Assembly: GCA_020445605.1 (NCBI GenBank)
Contig: JAGRGH010000047.1
Coordinates: 44,956 to 108,955, forward strand
Direction of reading: 5' to 3'
Origin: Chromatiales bacterium
GTDB taxonomy: Bacteria; Pseudomonadota; Gammaproteobacteria; JAGRGH01
Length of the DNA: 64,000 nucleotides
Shown here in pieces: positions 54,769 to 64,000 of this stretch. Both the position numbers and the translations under genes were made by a program. Numbering within the stretch: position 1 is the stretch's first letter; each line of letters opens with the position of its first letter. The notes under the pieces were generated by a model, which searched no databases, was not told where the DNA came from, and saw only the letters and a list, made by a program, of their open reading frames with translations.

Positions 54769-55916
54769 CGCGGCGCGACCACCGTACCGAGTCGATCGCG
54801 CAGATCGCGCCGGCCGAAGCCGGCGAGCCGCGGTTCGATCCCGCGCGTGAACGCCATGGCCTTGAAGCGTTCGCCCATCTCGCCCGGCAGTGTCAGTGTC
54901 TTCATTTCCTGTGCCAGCTTGAGTCGAGCCGTATCGCCGTTCGCCGCCGACATCGCCTGCATGCAGACCTGATCGAGTCCGCTCGCGAGCAGAAAATTCG
55001 CCTGTGTCGTATAGCCGGCCAGGTCGAGTCCGTGCGCGAGACCCGCGTTCGCAAGGGTCGTGAATTCGACATCGGCGGTGATGTCGGTGTCACCCATCTC
55101 GACGAACGGATCGTCGTGCACGCGATGCCGGCGCTGGCAGCGCAGGGTGCCGCGGCCGCGCTCCGCACGGTAGTAGTCGGCACGATCGGTGCCGTAGTCG
55201 ACCAGCAGGATCGCACCGGCCTCCAGCGCATCGGAAAGGGTCGCAAGCCATGGCCCGAGCCACAGCGGGATCTCGGTCATATAGCCGTCCGGCCAGTCCG
55301 CGGTCCAGGACGCGAGTTCGTCGAGCGCGGCAGCAAGGGGCGCATCCGGCGCCAGCGCATGCCATGCAAAGCCGGCGCCCGCTGCGACCACACCCCATTC
55401 GACGAGTACGCCGTCCCTGCGCCCGGCCCGCCGCACCGGCAGCGCATCGGCGACCTCGTTCGCGAAGATCACGCCGCGCACGCGAGGCGGCACGGCGACC
55501 CACTCGACGCGTTCCGCCAGCTCGCCGCAACGCTGCGCAACCAGTGCCTGCTGGCGCACGCGCAGTTCCGCGCTCGGCTCGACGATCCAATAGCGCGCAC
55601 AAGGCGCGCCGATCGCGTCCAGCGCAACGAGGCAATCCGCGGCGAATGCGCCGGAGCCCGCACCGAGTTCCACGATCTCTTCTCCGCCGCTCGCCTCGAG
55701 GACTGCGGCCAGGCTTCGCGCCAGCGTCGCGGCAAACAGCCCGCCGAGTTCGGGCGCGGTGACGAAATCACCCTGCGCGCCGAACTTGCGTGCACCGCCC
55801 GCGTAGTAGCCGAGGCCCGGTTCGTACAGCGCCAGTTGCATGAAGGCATCGAAGCGCAACGCGCCGCCGGTGTCGGCAATCGCGTTTTGAATGCGCTCGG
55901 TCAATGCGCGACTCAT
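54765..55916 (-). CDS. SAM-dependent methyltransferase, MidA/NDUFAF7 family
   Basis: 383 residues from ATG 55916; ATG 55955 is also possible. Signatures of the family: FMQLALYEPGLGYYAGGARKFGAQGDFVTAPELGGLF near the N-terminus, motif I IVELGAGSGAFAADCL, VIFANEVADALPVRR and LLVDYGTDRADYY. The mitochondrial relative methylates an arginine of complex I subunit NDUFS2; the bacterial substrate is not known. It ends in ATGA with the acyltransferase. Confidence 0.87.
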   Translation of the reverse strand: MSRALTERIQNAIADTGGALRFDAFMQLALYEPGLGYYAGGARKFGAQGDFVTAPELGGLFAATLARSLAAVLEASGGEEIVELGAGSGAFAADCLVALDAIGAPCARYWIVEPSAELRVRQQALVAQRCGELAERVEWVAVPPRVRGVIFANEVADALPVRRAGRRDGVLVEWGVVAAGAGFAWHALAPDAPLAAALDELASWTADWPDGYMTEIPLWLGPWLATLSDALEAGAILLVDYGTDRADYYRAERGRGTLRCQRRHRVHDDPFVEMGDTDITADVEFTTLANAGLAHGLDLAGYTTQANFLLASGLDQVCMQAMSAANGDTARLKLAQEMKTLTLPGEMGERFKAMAFTRGIEPRLAGFGRRDLRDRLGTVVAPR

Positions 55917-56020
55917 GCGGCGGCCCGACGATGGCGATGCAGGCTTGAACTGCACGCGCGCCGCGCTAGCCTTGGTGCGGGCAACGGGCCTTCATACATT
56001 CCCACTACCGGAGAACCCCA

Positions 56021-56365
56021 ATGAAACGCAGCCTTACCTTTCTCGGCGCCGGCCTGCTGTCTTTCGGCGCGTATGCAAGCGAGGGCGCGCTTTGCGTGTC
56101 GCTGGACGGCAAGCCCCTGCATTGCCAGGCCGGCGACATCATCGTCGTGCGCGGCAACGAAATGCCGGTGGCCTGCGACTTCAACGCGCAGATCGTGGTG
56201 GATTCGCGTGGCGAGGACGACGTGGCGTTCATCTGCCGCTATATCGGCGCGCTGCGCCAGGTCCGGTCCAGCCCGCAGGGCGCCGGGACGGGTCAGGGCA
56301 ATGCGTCGCCGCAGCGCGGCGGCGGAATGAATCCGATGCGGATGATGCCGTTCATGGGCCGCTGA
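56021..56365 (+). CDS. Small secreted four-cysteine protein
   Basis: 114 residues. GGAG lies 7 nt before the ATG. Signal peptide MKRSLTFLGAGLLSFGAYA. A compact part of about 60 residues holds four cysteines (ALCVSLDGKPLHCQ, VACDFNAQ, AFICRYIG), probably two disulfides, followed by a disordered Gly/Pro/Met-rich tail (QRGGGMNPMRMMPFMGR). I do not recognise the family. It is convergent with folK, 13 bp away. Confidence 0.72.
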   Translation: MKRSLTFLGAGLLSFGAYASEGALCVSLDGKPLHCQAGDIIVVRGNEMPVACDFNAQIVVDSRGEDDVAFICRYIGALRQVRSSPQGAGTGQGNASPQRGGGMNPMRMMPFMGR

Positions 56366-56378
56366 CCGGACGGGTCGG

Positions 56379-56873
56379 CTACTGGCTGGCGGCGACATCC
56401 ACCGGCCAGAGCACCTGCCCCACATCGTCGAAACCCTCCCAGAGATCCGCGTAGCGCTCGCCGACGACCGGATGCCGGTCCGTGCCGGCAATGTCGGCGA
56501 GCGGCTTGAGCACGAATGCGTAACGCAGGATTTCCGGGCGCGGCAGGTGCAGATTGCCGATGTCGATGACCTCGTCACCGTAGGTCAGCAGATCGAGGTC
56601 GAGCGTGCGCGCCGCAAACCGCGCGCCGCCGCGCGTGCGGCCGTTGTCGTCTTCGATGCGCGTGAGGATTTCGACGATCGGGGCGGGCTTGAGCGCCGAG
56701 TCGATCGCGACTGCGACGTTCAGGAAATCCTCGCCGTCGAAACCCTCAGCCTTGCTGCGGTAGACGGGCGACACCGACCGCACATCGAACTCCTGGCGCA
56801 GGGCGCGCAGGGCGGCGTCGATGTGGCGTTCCGGCTCGATGTTGCTGCCGATGCTGATATAGGCGCGCGGCAT
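56379..56873 (-). CDS. folK: 2-amino-4-hydroxy-6-hydroxymethyldihydropteridine diphosphokinase
   Basis: Transfers pyrophosphate from ATP to the pterin in folate synthesis. 164 residues. Signatures: AYISIGSNIEPERHIDAALRAL, SPVYRSKAEGF, FLNVAVAIDS, RIEDDNGRTRGGARFAARTLDLDLLTYGD (ATP/Mg site) and LPRPEILRYAFVLKPLADIA. The folB gene is 10 bp upstream on the same strand. Confidence 0.95.
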   Translation of the reverse strand: MPRAYISIGSNIEPERHIDAALRALRQEFDVRSVSPVYRSKAEGFDGEDFLNVAVAIDSALKPAPIVEILTRIEDDNGRTRGGARFAARTLDLDLLTYGDEVIDIGNLHLPRPEILRYAFVLKPLADIAGTDRHPVVGERYADLWEGFDDVGQVLWPVDVAASQ

Positions 56874-56882
56874 CGCGGATCT

Positions 56883-57239
56883 TCAGGTGAGACAACCGCG
56901 CGCAATCCTAACACCGGCCGCTTGCACGCCGTCGACGATCGCACCCTTGTCGACCTCGATGACGATGCCAGGGGCGCCGAATTCGCGCTGTAGTTCGGCG
57001 GCCAGCCGCTCGGCGAGGGTTTCCAGCAGGCGGTACTCACCTTGGGCAAGAAAGGCGCGCAGGTGCGCGGCGACCGCCGCGTAGTCGATCGTCGCGGCGA
57101 GGTCGTCGTCGACCGCGGCCACGGCCGCGTCGATCGCGAGTTCGATACTGAAGTTCAGGGTCTGGGGACGCGCGCGTTCCCAATCGGGCACCCCGACCCG
57201 CACCTCGGCCGCGAGCCCGCGCAGAAAGATCAGGTCCAC
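56883..57239 (-). CDS. folB: Dihydroneopterin aldolase
   Basis: Makes the hydroxymethyl pterin that FolK activates. 118 residues from GTG 57239, which has AAGAGG 6 nt upstream; an earlier GTG at 57260 would add seven residues. Family pattern: DLIFLRGLAAEVRVGVPDWERARPQTLNFSIEL, DYAAVAAHLRAFLAQGEYRLLETLAERLA and IVIEVDKG. The genes folB-folK form a two-gene operon, divergent from plsY. Confidence 0.92.
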   Translation of the reverse strand: MDLIFLRGLAAEVRVGVPDWERARPQTLNFSIELAIDAAVAAVDDDLAATIDYAAVAAHLRAFLAQGEYRLLETLAERLAAELQREFGAPGIVIEVDKGAIVDGVQAAGVRIARGCLT

Positions 57240-57283
57240 GCGCACCTCTTGACGCAGCACCGGCCACTCAGTGGAATGCCACG

Positions 57284-57874
57284 ATGCTCACGACCGCGAT
57301 CCTCGTAGTTGCCGCCTATCTCGCCGGTTCCGTTTCCAGCGCAGTGATCGTCAGCCGCATGCTCGGCCTGCCGGACCCACGCACCGTTGGCTCTGGCAAC
57401 CCGGGGGCGACCAACGTCCTGCGCCATGGCGGCAAGAAGGCCGCCGCGCTGACCCTGGTCGGCGATTTCCTGAAAGGTCTCGTGCCGGTGGTCGTGGCCA
57501 GCCTCTTCGGGCTGGACCCCGGCGAGTTGATGCTCGTGGCGCTCGCGGCCTTTTTCGGCCACCTGTACCCGGTGTTTTTCGGGTTCAAGGGCGGCAAGGG
57601 CGTCGCGACTGGGCTCGGCGTGCTGCTCGGACTGGACTGGCGCGTGGGGCTCGCCACCATCGCGACCTGGCTCGCAATGGCCGCAGTGTTCCGCATTTCC
57701 TCGCTGTCGGCGCTGGTCGCCATGGGACTGGCGCCGTTGTACGTCTGGCTGGCTTGGCGCGATCCGTACGCGGCGGCCGGCGCGGTACTGCTGACCACGG
57801 TGCTCTATTGGCGACACCGGTCGAACATCCGCAACCTGCTCGGCGGTCGCGAAGACCGTTTCGACCGCCCCTGA
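57284..57874 (+). CDS. plsY: Glycerol-3-phosphate acyltransferase PlsY
   Basis: Inner-membrane enzyme acylating glycerol-3-phosphate with acyl-phosphate, the first step of phospholipid synthesis. 196 residues, about five helices. Three conserved loops: [46 protein letters not shown], and [21 protein letters not shown]. Convergent with tsaD, 13 bp apart. Very short divergent gap (44 bp) to folB. Confidence 0.96.
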   Translation: MLTTAILVVAAYLAGSVSSAVIVSRMLGLPDPRTVGSGNPGATNVLRHGGKKAAALTLVGDFLKGLVPVVVASLFGLDPGELMLVALAAFFGHLYPVFFGFKGGKGVATGLGVLLGLDWRVGLATIATWLAMAAVFRISSLSALVAMGLAPLYVWLAWRDPYAAAGAVLLTTVLYWRHRSNIRNLLGGREDRFDRP

Positions 57875-57887
57875 GCAACCCAGACGT

Positions 57888-58910
57888 TCAGTCGCTGGCA
57901 TTCAGTTCGTCCATCGGCCAGCGCGCCCGCACCTCGAACGCCAGCGGCTCGCCCGCGCCGGCGGCGAGACGAAGTGCGCCGGCATGGGCGATCATCGCGC
58001 CGTTGTCCGTGCAGTATTCGGGCGGCGGAAACGCCACCCGCCGACCCGCCTGACCGAGAATCCGCGTCAATTCCGCGCGCAGGTGCCGGTTCGCACCGAC
58101 GCCGCCCGACACGATCAGGGTGTCGCGCCCGGCCGCATCGAGCGCGCGCCGGCATTTTTCGACCAGCGTGTCCACGACCGCCGCCTCGAACCCGCGCGCG
58201 ATGTCCGCACGCGCCTGGTCATCCAGCGCGCCGGCCTCCTCGGTGCGTTCGATTGCGAGCCGCACCTGGGTCTTGAGTCCGGAAAAGCTGAAATCGAGTC
58301 CCGGCCGATCCAGCATCGGACGGGAGAATTCGTACACGCCAGTCCGGCCCTGTTCCGCAAGCCGCGCCAGCGCCGGTCCGCCGGGATAGCCGAGCCCGAG
58401 CAGCTTCGCGGTCTTGTCGAAGGCCTCGCCCGCGGCATCGTCGATGGTTTCGCCGAGCAGACGGTAGTTTCCGTGCGCGGCAACATCGATCAGTTGTGTA
58501 TGCCCCCCGGAGACCAGCAGGGCCACGAACGGATAGTGCACGGCATCGGCCCCCATCAGCGGCGCGAGCAGATGGCCCTCCATATGGTGGACCGCCACCG
58601 CCGGCACGCCCCAGCCCATGGCCAGCGCGCGGCCAAACGCCGCACCGACCAGCAGCGCCCCGGCAAGCCCCGGCCCGGCCGTGTAGGCGACGGCGTCCGC
58701 GCGGTCGATCCCGGCCTCGGCCAGGACCTCGCGCACCAGCGGCGCGAGCTTGCGGATGTGGTCGCGAGAGGCGAGTTCGGGCACGACGCCACCGTACTCG
58801 GCGTGCCGCGCAACCTGGCTGTACAGCCGTTCGGCGACGAGCCCGCGCGCCTCGTCCCAGACGGCCACACCGGTTTCGTCGCAGGAGGTTTCGATACCAA
58901 GGACCCGCAT
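57888..58910 (-). CDS. tsaD: tRNA N6-adenosine threonylcarbamoyltransferase TsaD
   Basis: Catalytic part of the t6A37 tRNA modification complex. 340 residues. Signatures: [26 protein letters not shown], the metal-binding histidines in [11 protein letters not shown] (HxxxH), [11 protein letters not shown], and [13 protein letters not shown] and [12 protein letters not shown]. Divergent from rpsU, the usual gammaproteobacterial order. Confidence 0.97.
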   Translation of the reverse strand: MRVLGIETSCDETGVAVWDEARGLVAERLYSQVARHAEYGGVVPELASRDHIRKLAPLVREVLAEAGIDRADAVAYTAGPGLAGALLVGAAFGRALAMGWGVPAVAVHHMEGHLLAPLMGADAVHYPFVALLVSGGHTQLIDVAAHGNYRLLGETIDDAAGEAFDKTAKLLGLGYPGGPALARLAEQGRTGVYEFSRPMLDRPGLDFSFSGLKTQVRLAIERTEEAGALDDQARADIARGFEAAVVDTLVEKCRRALDAAGRDTLIVSGGVGANRHLRAELTRILGQAGRRVAFPPPEYCTDNGAMIAHAGALRLAAGAGEPLAFEVRARWPMDELNASD

Positions 58911-58916
58911 AGTGCT

Positions 58917-58944
58917 TTGATTTGGCAGGATACTGGGTTATATT
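58917..58944 (+). promoter_or_regulatory. rpsU: Sigma-70 promoter of rpsU-yqeY-dnaG
   Basis: TTGATT (58917-58922) and TATATT (58939-58944) with a 16-bp spacer, about 86 bp before the rpsU ATG. An AT-rich patch in GC-rich DNA, it is the only good promoter match in the tsaD-rpsU gap. Confidence 0.7.
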
Positions 58945-59030
58945 GGTACGTTCACCCGGGTACGTGGGCTTCGGTGAGTCCGGCGCACCCGTTTTTTGTG
59001 TCACCGAAATACCAACTAGCGAATCAGTAT

Positions 59031-59246
59031 ATGCCTGCAGTCCGGGTACGCGAGAACGAGAGCTTCGATGTTGCCATGCGGCGTTTCAAGCGCGCGGTCG
59101 AAAAGGCCGGCACGCTGAACGAGGTCCGCCGGCGCGAGGCCTACGAGAAGCCTGCCGAAGAGCGCAAGCGCAAGTTCGCCGCCGCGGTCAAGCGCAACTT
59201 CAAGCGCCTGTTCCGCGAGCAGGCCCGCTTCCAGCGCCAGTACTGA
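59031..59246 (+). CDS. rpsU: 30S ribosomal protein S21
   Basis: 71 residues: [20 protein letters not shown] and [20 protein letters not shown] are near-invariant in proteobacterial S21. The frame stays open upstream through tsaD antisense, but ATG 59031 gives the normal protein. First gene of the rpsU-dnaG-rpoD macromolecular synthesis block. Confidence 0.98.
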   Translation: MPAVRVRENESFDVAMRRFKRAVEKAGTLNEVRRREAYEKPAEERKRKFAAAVKRNFKRLFREQARFQRQY

Positions 59247-59268
59247 TCCTGCCCCGGCCGGCACGCCC

Positions 59269-59715
59269 GTGCTCGCCGAACGCATCCGCTCCGACCTGAC
59301 CGCCGCGCTCAAGGCCGGCAACAAGGGTCTGGTTTCAGCGCTGCGGCTCATCACGGCCGAGATCAAGCAGCGCGAGGTCGACACGCGCACGAAGCTGGAC
59401 GACGCGGCCGTTCTGGCCGTGCTCGACAAGATGGCCAAACAGCGCCGGGAGTCGATCGAGCAGTTTGCCAAGGCCGGCCGCGATGACCTGGTCGCGACCG
59501 AACAGGCCGAGCTCGACGCCATTGCCGGTTACATGCCCAAGGCGCTCGGCGAAGACGAAATCACCCGCATGATCGATGCCGCACTGGTCGCGACCGGCGC
59601 CGCGGCAATCGCCGACATGGGCAAGGTCATGGCCGAACTCAAGCCGCAGATGGCCGGACGTGCCGACATGTCGGCCGTCAGCCGTATGGTCAAGGCCCGC
59701 CTGACCGCCAGTTGA
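59269..59715 (+). CDS. yqeY: GatB/YqeY domain protein
   Basis: 148 residues, GTG start 22 bp after rpsU. Pattern LAERIRSDLTAALKAGNKGLVSALRLITAEIKQREVD, LDKMAKQRRESIEQFAKAGR and MGKVMAELKPQMAGRADMSAVSRMV is that of YqeY, an all-helical protein related to the tRNA-binding tail of GatB. Often between rpsU and dnaG. Role unclear; a part in tRNA-dependent amidation or tRNA handling is suggested by the fold. Confidence 0.94.
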   Translation: MLAERIRSDLTAALKAGNKGLVSALRLITAEIKQREVDTRTKLDDAAVLAVLDKMAKQRRESIEQFAKAGRDDLVATEQAELDAIAGYMPKALGEDEITRMIDAALVATGAAAIADMGKVMAELKPQMAGRADMSAVSRMVKARLTAS

Positions 59716-59759
59716 AACCTCCAGGGCAGCGCTTGCGCACGGCTCGACGCCGGCTTCCC

Positions 59760-59926
59760 TAACAGGTTGTTGAAAAGGCCCATCCCTGGCCTTTTCAACG
59801 TCGCAACCGAAAAGCGTGGTTTTCGGTGGCTCACGAAAATCAAACACTTGTGTGTTCGATTTTCGGGCGAGACGTCCCTGTCTCGCGTTATCAGGTGGTT
59901 GAAATGAGAGTTTCAACAGCCTGCTA
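59760..59926. repeat. Hairpin-rich element (MITE-like) between yqeY and dnaG
   Basis: Five stem-loops in 150 bp: 59769-59799 (GTTGAAAAGGCC/GGCCTTTTCAAC), 59806-59827 (ACCGAAAA/TTTTCGGT), 59834-59865 (CGAAAATC/GATTTTCG and inner pairs), 59867-59886 (GCGAGAC/GTCTCGC) and 59898-59917 (GTTGAAA/TTTCAAC). The ends are inverted repeats, CAGGTTGTTGAAA against TTTCAACAGCCTG (12 of 13). A second partial end (CAACAGGCCTGCTA) follows at 59933. No reading frame. Either a non-autonomous mobile element or an RNA-processing/attenuation region of the operon. Confidence 0.7.
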
Positions 59927-59957
59927 AGCCTCCAACAGGCCTGCTAGGCTTTGCGCC

Positions 59958-61676
59958 ATGGCCGGGCGCATCCCCCAACCCTTCATCGACGATCTGCTGG
60001 CACGCGTCGACATCGTCGACGTCGTGGAAACCCGCGTACCGCTGAAAAAGCGCGGCAATGAATACGTGGCCTGCTGCCCGTTCCACGATGAAAAGACCCC
60101 GTCGTTCACGGTCAGCCAGACCAAGCAGTTCTATCACTGCTTCGGCTGCGGCGCGCATGGCAGCGCAGTGGGTTTTCTGATGCAGCTCGAGCACCTCGGC
60201 TTCGTCGAGGCCATCGAGGAACTCGCGGCACGCGTTGGCATGGAGGTGCCGCGCGAGGCCGGGCAGGGCCCGGACGCCAGCGAGCGCGCACCCATCTATG
60301 CCGCACTGGAGGCTGCGGGTCGCTGGTTTACCGAGCAATTGCGGCGCCACCCGACGCGCGAACGCGCCGTGGGTTACCTCAAGCGCCGCGGGGTCACGGG
60401 CGAGATCGCCGCCACCTTCGGCCTCGGCTATGCGCCGGAAGGCTGGTCGGGATTGCTCGATGCACTGACCGCCGGCCACGCGGGCGAGCGGTTTCAGCCC
60501 GAAACCCTGGCTGCGGCGGGACTGCTGTCCGGCGCCGAAACCGGCCGACGCTACGACCGCTTTCGCGACCGGCTGATCTTTCCGATCCGCGATCCGCGCG
60601 GCCGCGTGATCGGCTTTGGTGGGCGGGTGATCGACCAGGGCGAACCGAAATACCTGAACTCGCCCGAGACTCCTGTGTTCCACAAGGGCCGCGAACTCTA
60701 CGGGCTGCATGAGGCCCGCACGCGCGTGCGTTCGCTAGAACGACTGGTGTTCGTCGAGGGCTACATGGACGTCATCGCGCTGGCCCAGGCCGGCATCGGC
60801 GAGTCCGTCGCCACGCTCGGCACGGCCGCCACCAGCGAACATTTCACCCGCGCCTGGCAGATCACCCCGCATCTGGTGCTTTGCTTCGACGGCGATGTCG
60901 CAGGGCGGCGCGCCGCCTGGCGCGCCGTGGAAACGGCCCTGCCCCTGATGGCGGACGGCCGCACCCTGCGCGTGCTGCTGCTGCCACCCGAGCACGATCC
61001 GGACAGCCTGGTGCGCGCCGAAGGCGTCGACGCGTTCCGCGCCCGGCTCGATGCGGCCGCACCGCTGTCCGGCTTCGTGTTTGACCACCTCGAGACCGAG
61101 GCCGCAGAAGCCGCCGGCACCGGCACCATCGAGGCCCGTGCCTGGCTCGCAACCCAGGCCGGCGCGCGGATCGACCGCCTGCCCGCTGGTCCGCTGGCGG
61201 ACCTGATGCGCGCGGAACTCGCGCAGCGCACCGGGGTCACGGCGCGGACCAGTCCCGGCGCGGCGGAGCGGCCAAGACCGCGGCCGCGCGCGAGCGAGGG
61301 CCCGGGCGGCCGGCGCACCCTGGTGCGTCAGGCGATCGAGTGGTTGCTGCACGAGCCGGCGTTCGCTGACGGGTTTGACCCGCCGGACTCCTGGCGAGAA
61401 TGTGACCTGCCCGGCATCGAGGTGCTGGCGGAACTCCTTGAAATACTTCGCAGGCAACCTACGCTTAGCGTAGGCGCGCTGATCGAGCGCTTTCGTGACC
61501 GCCCCATCGGGGCACGCCTCGCGGATCTGGCCGGGCGCCGGCCCGAGGTGACCGACGGTGCGAAGGCCGAGTTCGATGGCGCCCTGGCCGGCATCACAGC
61601 GCAGTGCGAACGGCAGGCGCGTGAGCGGGCCATCCGTGCCGGACTGGCCGCGCGTCGGCCGCCCGGTGACGGATAA
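59958..61676 (+). CDS. dnaG: DNA primase DnaG
   Basis: Synthesises RNA primers for replication. 572 residues. N-terminal CHC2 zinc finger (CCPFHDEKTPSFTV...HCFGCGAHG, residues about 35-65); RNA polymerase core with the DRLIFPIRDPRGRVIGFGGRV motif; Toprim (FVEGYMDVIALAQAG and LCFDGDVAGRRAA, about 270-325); helicase-binding C-terminal domain after a Pro/Arg linker near residue 440. A perfect 17-bp palindrome (61458-61474) lies within the C-terminal coding part. Confidence 0.97.
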   Translation: MAGRIPQPFIDDLLARVDIVDVVETRVPLKKRGNEYVACCPFHDEKTPSFTVSQTKQFYHCFGCGAHGSAVGFLMQLEHLGFVEAIEELAARVGMEVPREAGQGPDASERAPIYAALEAAGRWFTEQLRRHPTRERAVGYLKRRGVTGEIAATFGLGYAPEGWSGLLDALTAGHAGERFQPETLAAAGLLSGAETGRRYDRFRDRLIFPIRDPRGRVIGFGGRVIDQGEPKYLNSPETPVFHKGRELYGLHEARTRVRSLERLVFVEGYMDVIALAQAGIGESVATLGTAATSEHFTRAWQITPHLVLCFDGDVAGRRAAWRAVETALPLMADGRTLRVLLLPPEHDPDSLVRAEGVDAFRARLDAAAPLSGFVFDHLETEAAEAAGTGTIEARAWLATQAGARIDRLPAGPLADLMRAELAQRTGVTARTSPGAAERPRPRPRASEGPGGRRTLVRQAIEWLLHEPAFADGFDPPDSWRECDLPGIEVLAELLEILRRQPTLSVGALIERFRDRPIGARLADLAGRRPEVTDGAKAEFDGALAGITAQCERQARERAIRAGLAARRPPGDG

Positions 61677-61840
61677 CCAGGCCTGACCGCCCACGCCGAC
61701 AGCCTCCCGGCTGCGGCAGGCGGCCGGGCCGCCACGGATCGATGGCGCCGTCGCGGCGGTCCGGACTTCCAGCCAACCGGCGAGATTTGCGAAAACCCTC
61801 GGGAAAGCCCTGATCAATCCATCCCGGATCGCCAGGGCAG

Positions 61841-61905
61841 CGAAAACGAAAAAGTGCGATTTTTCGTTTTCGTTCATTTTCAACGGCTTACGGCCGTCGA
61901 AAATG
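61841..61905. other. Two adjacent hairpins in the dnaG-rpoD gap
   Basis: Hairpin 1 (61841-61872): perfect 13-bp stem CGAAAACGAAAAA / TTTTTCGTTTTCG with a 6-nt loop. Hairpin 2 (61875-61905): CATTTTC / GAAAATG with an inner ACGGC / GCCGT. The AT-rich arms recall those in the element before dnaG. They may terminate or process the dnaG transcript. The rest of this 335-bp gap (61677-62011) carries a weaker hairpin (AAACGC/GCGTTT) and the rpoD -10; no gene. Confidence 0.6.
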
Positions 61906-61990
61906 GCGGCACTTCCCTGTGCCCCAGTAAACGCTGGCTAGGTCGGCGTTTCCCGAGCCTGCGAACTCGCTCCGGGCCCGCTGGTGAACG

Positions 61991-61996
61991 TATAAT
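61991..61996 (+). promoter_or_regulatory. rpoD: Consensus -10 element before rpoD
   Basis: Exact TATAAT 15 bp before the GTG at 62012, without a recognisable -35. If it is used, the transcript would begin within the Shine-Dalgarno region of that GTG, which would favour the ATG at 62036 as start. The two readings conflict, so either this -10 or the upstream start is not used. Confidence 0.4.
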
Positions 61997-62011
61997 GAGG
62001 AGTTTTCCCAC

Positions 62012-63880
<1,869 letters not shown>

Positions 63881-63890
63881 GCAACCCGCC

Positions 63891-63919
63891 AACGCCGCCT
63901 TCGGGCGGCGTTTCCGTTT
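63891..63919 (+). terminator. Rho-independent terminator after rpoD
   Basis: 9-bp stem AACGCCGCC / GGCGGCGTT closed by a TTCG tetraloop, followed by a T-rich run (TTTCCGTTTCT), 11 bp past the rpoD stop. Confidence 0.85.
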
Positions 63920-63959
63920 CTGGTCCACGCGCGTTGGCTCAGCACGCGTGGCGCGTCAC

Positions 63960-64000
63960 GGGCCCGTAGCTCAGTTGGTTAGAGCGTCCGACTCATAATC
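63960..64000 (+). tRNA. tRNA with CAT anticodon (Met or Ile2), 5' part
   Basis: Acceptor strand GGGCCCG, then TA, D arm GCTC-AGTTGGTTA-GAGC, and anticodon arm CCGA with loop CTCATAA; the window ends inside the arm. Anticodon CAT fits elongator tRNA-Met or the lysidine-modified tRNA-Ile2. The missing T arm and acceptor end prevent a firm choice. A CAT tRNA directly after rpoD is common in Gammaproteobacteria. Confidence 0.9.

Overview
This is a GC-rich bacterial chromosome segment, almost certainly from a gammaproteobacterium. The evidence is the tsaD / rpsU-yqeY-dnaG-rpoD-tRNA block with folK-folB and plsY beside it, the bioB-bioF-bioH-bioC-bioD operon, an ampD gene, a DUF1820 and a DUF1631 gene (both typical of Gammaproteobacteria) and a Xanthomonas-like order of type II secretion genes. 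No phage, integrase, transposase or CRISPR array is present. Coding density is high and many neighbouring genes overlap by 4 bp (ATGA or GTGA), so translational coupling is common.

Layout. 1-3571: Pho regulon control, with pstS (leftward, cut by the window edge) divergent from phoU-phoB-phoR; three Pho-box-like sequences lie between them. 3600-10160 (leftward): gspJ-K-L-M-C-D of a type II secretion system, without E-I. 10251-17431: a DUF1820 gene, nadC, an AGCS amino-acid/sodium symporter, a DUF1631 protein, then ampD, a histidine phosphatase and a BtuF-like binding protein. 17377-21839 (leftward): the complete biotin operon. 21919-24131: comF, mscS and a Gly/Tyr/Trp-rich secreted protein resembling sulfur globule proteins, ended by a strong terminator.

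24132-35710 is the most accessory-looking part. It holds a three-gene leftward operon: a membrane cytochrome with a b-type-like four-helix domain, five CXXCH haem sites and TPRs; a CRTAC1/UnbV FG-GAP protein; and a secreted TPR protein. A predicted FNR-type promoter precedes it. An 81-bp tandem array of paired REP-like hairpins ends inside the 3' end of a moeB/thiF-family gene. A single pair of the same hairpins brackets an orphan PEP-CTERM-like tail. Two paralogous secreted beta-helix proteins and a polytopic membrane protein follow.

35733-56873: an RND efflux pair, a 1092-residue TPR protein, a repetitive Pro/Gly-rich secreted protein, UDP-glucuronate decarboxylase, a patatin-like lipase, an ECF sigma/DUF255 pair, a GAF-GGDEF-EAL protein, an AEC transporter, a methyltransferase, a second ECF sigma with an RskA-type anti-sigma, an acyltransferase 3, a MidA-type methyltransferase, a small secreted protein and folK. 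56883-64000: folB, plsY, tsaD, rpsU, yqeY, dnaG, rpoD and the start of a CAT-anticodon tRNA. Structured non-coding elements sit on both sides of dnaG.

All functions are read from sequence features and family knowledge; no database search was possible. Start codons were chosen from Shine-Dalgarno sequences, signal peptides and overlaps with upstream genes, and are flagged where doubtful.
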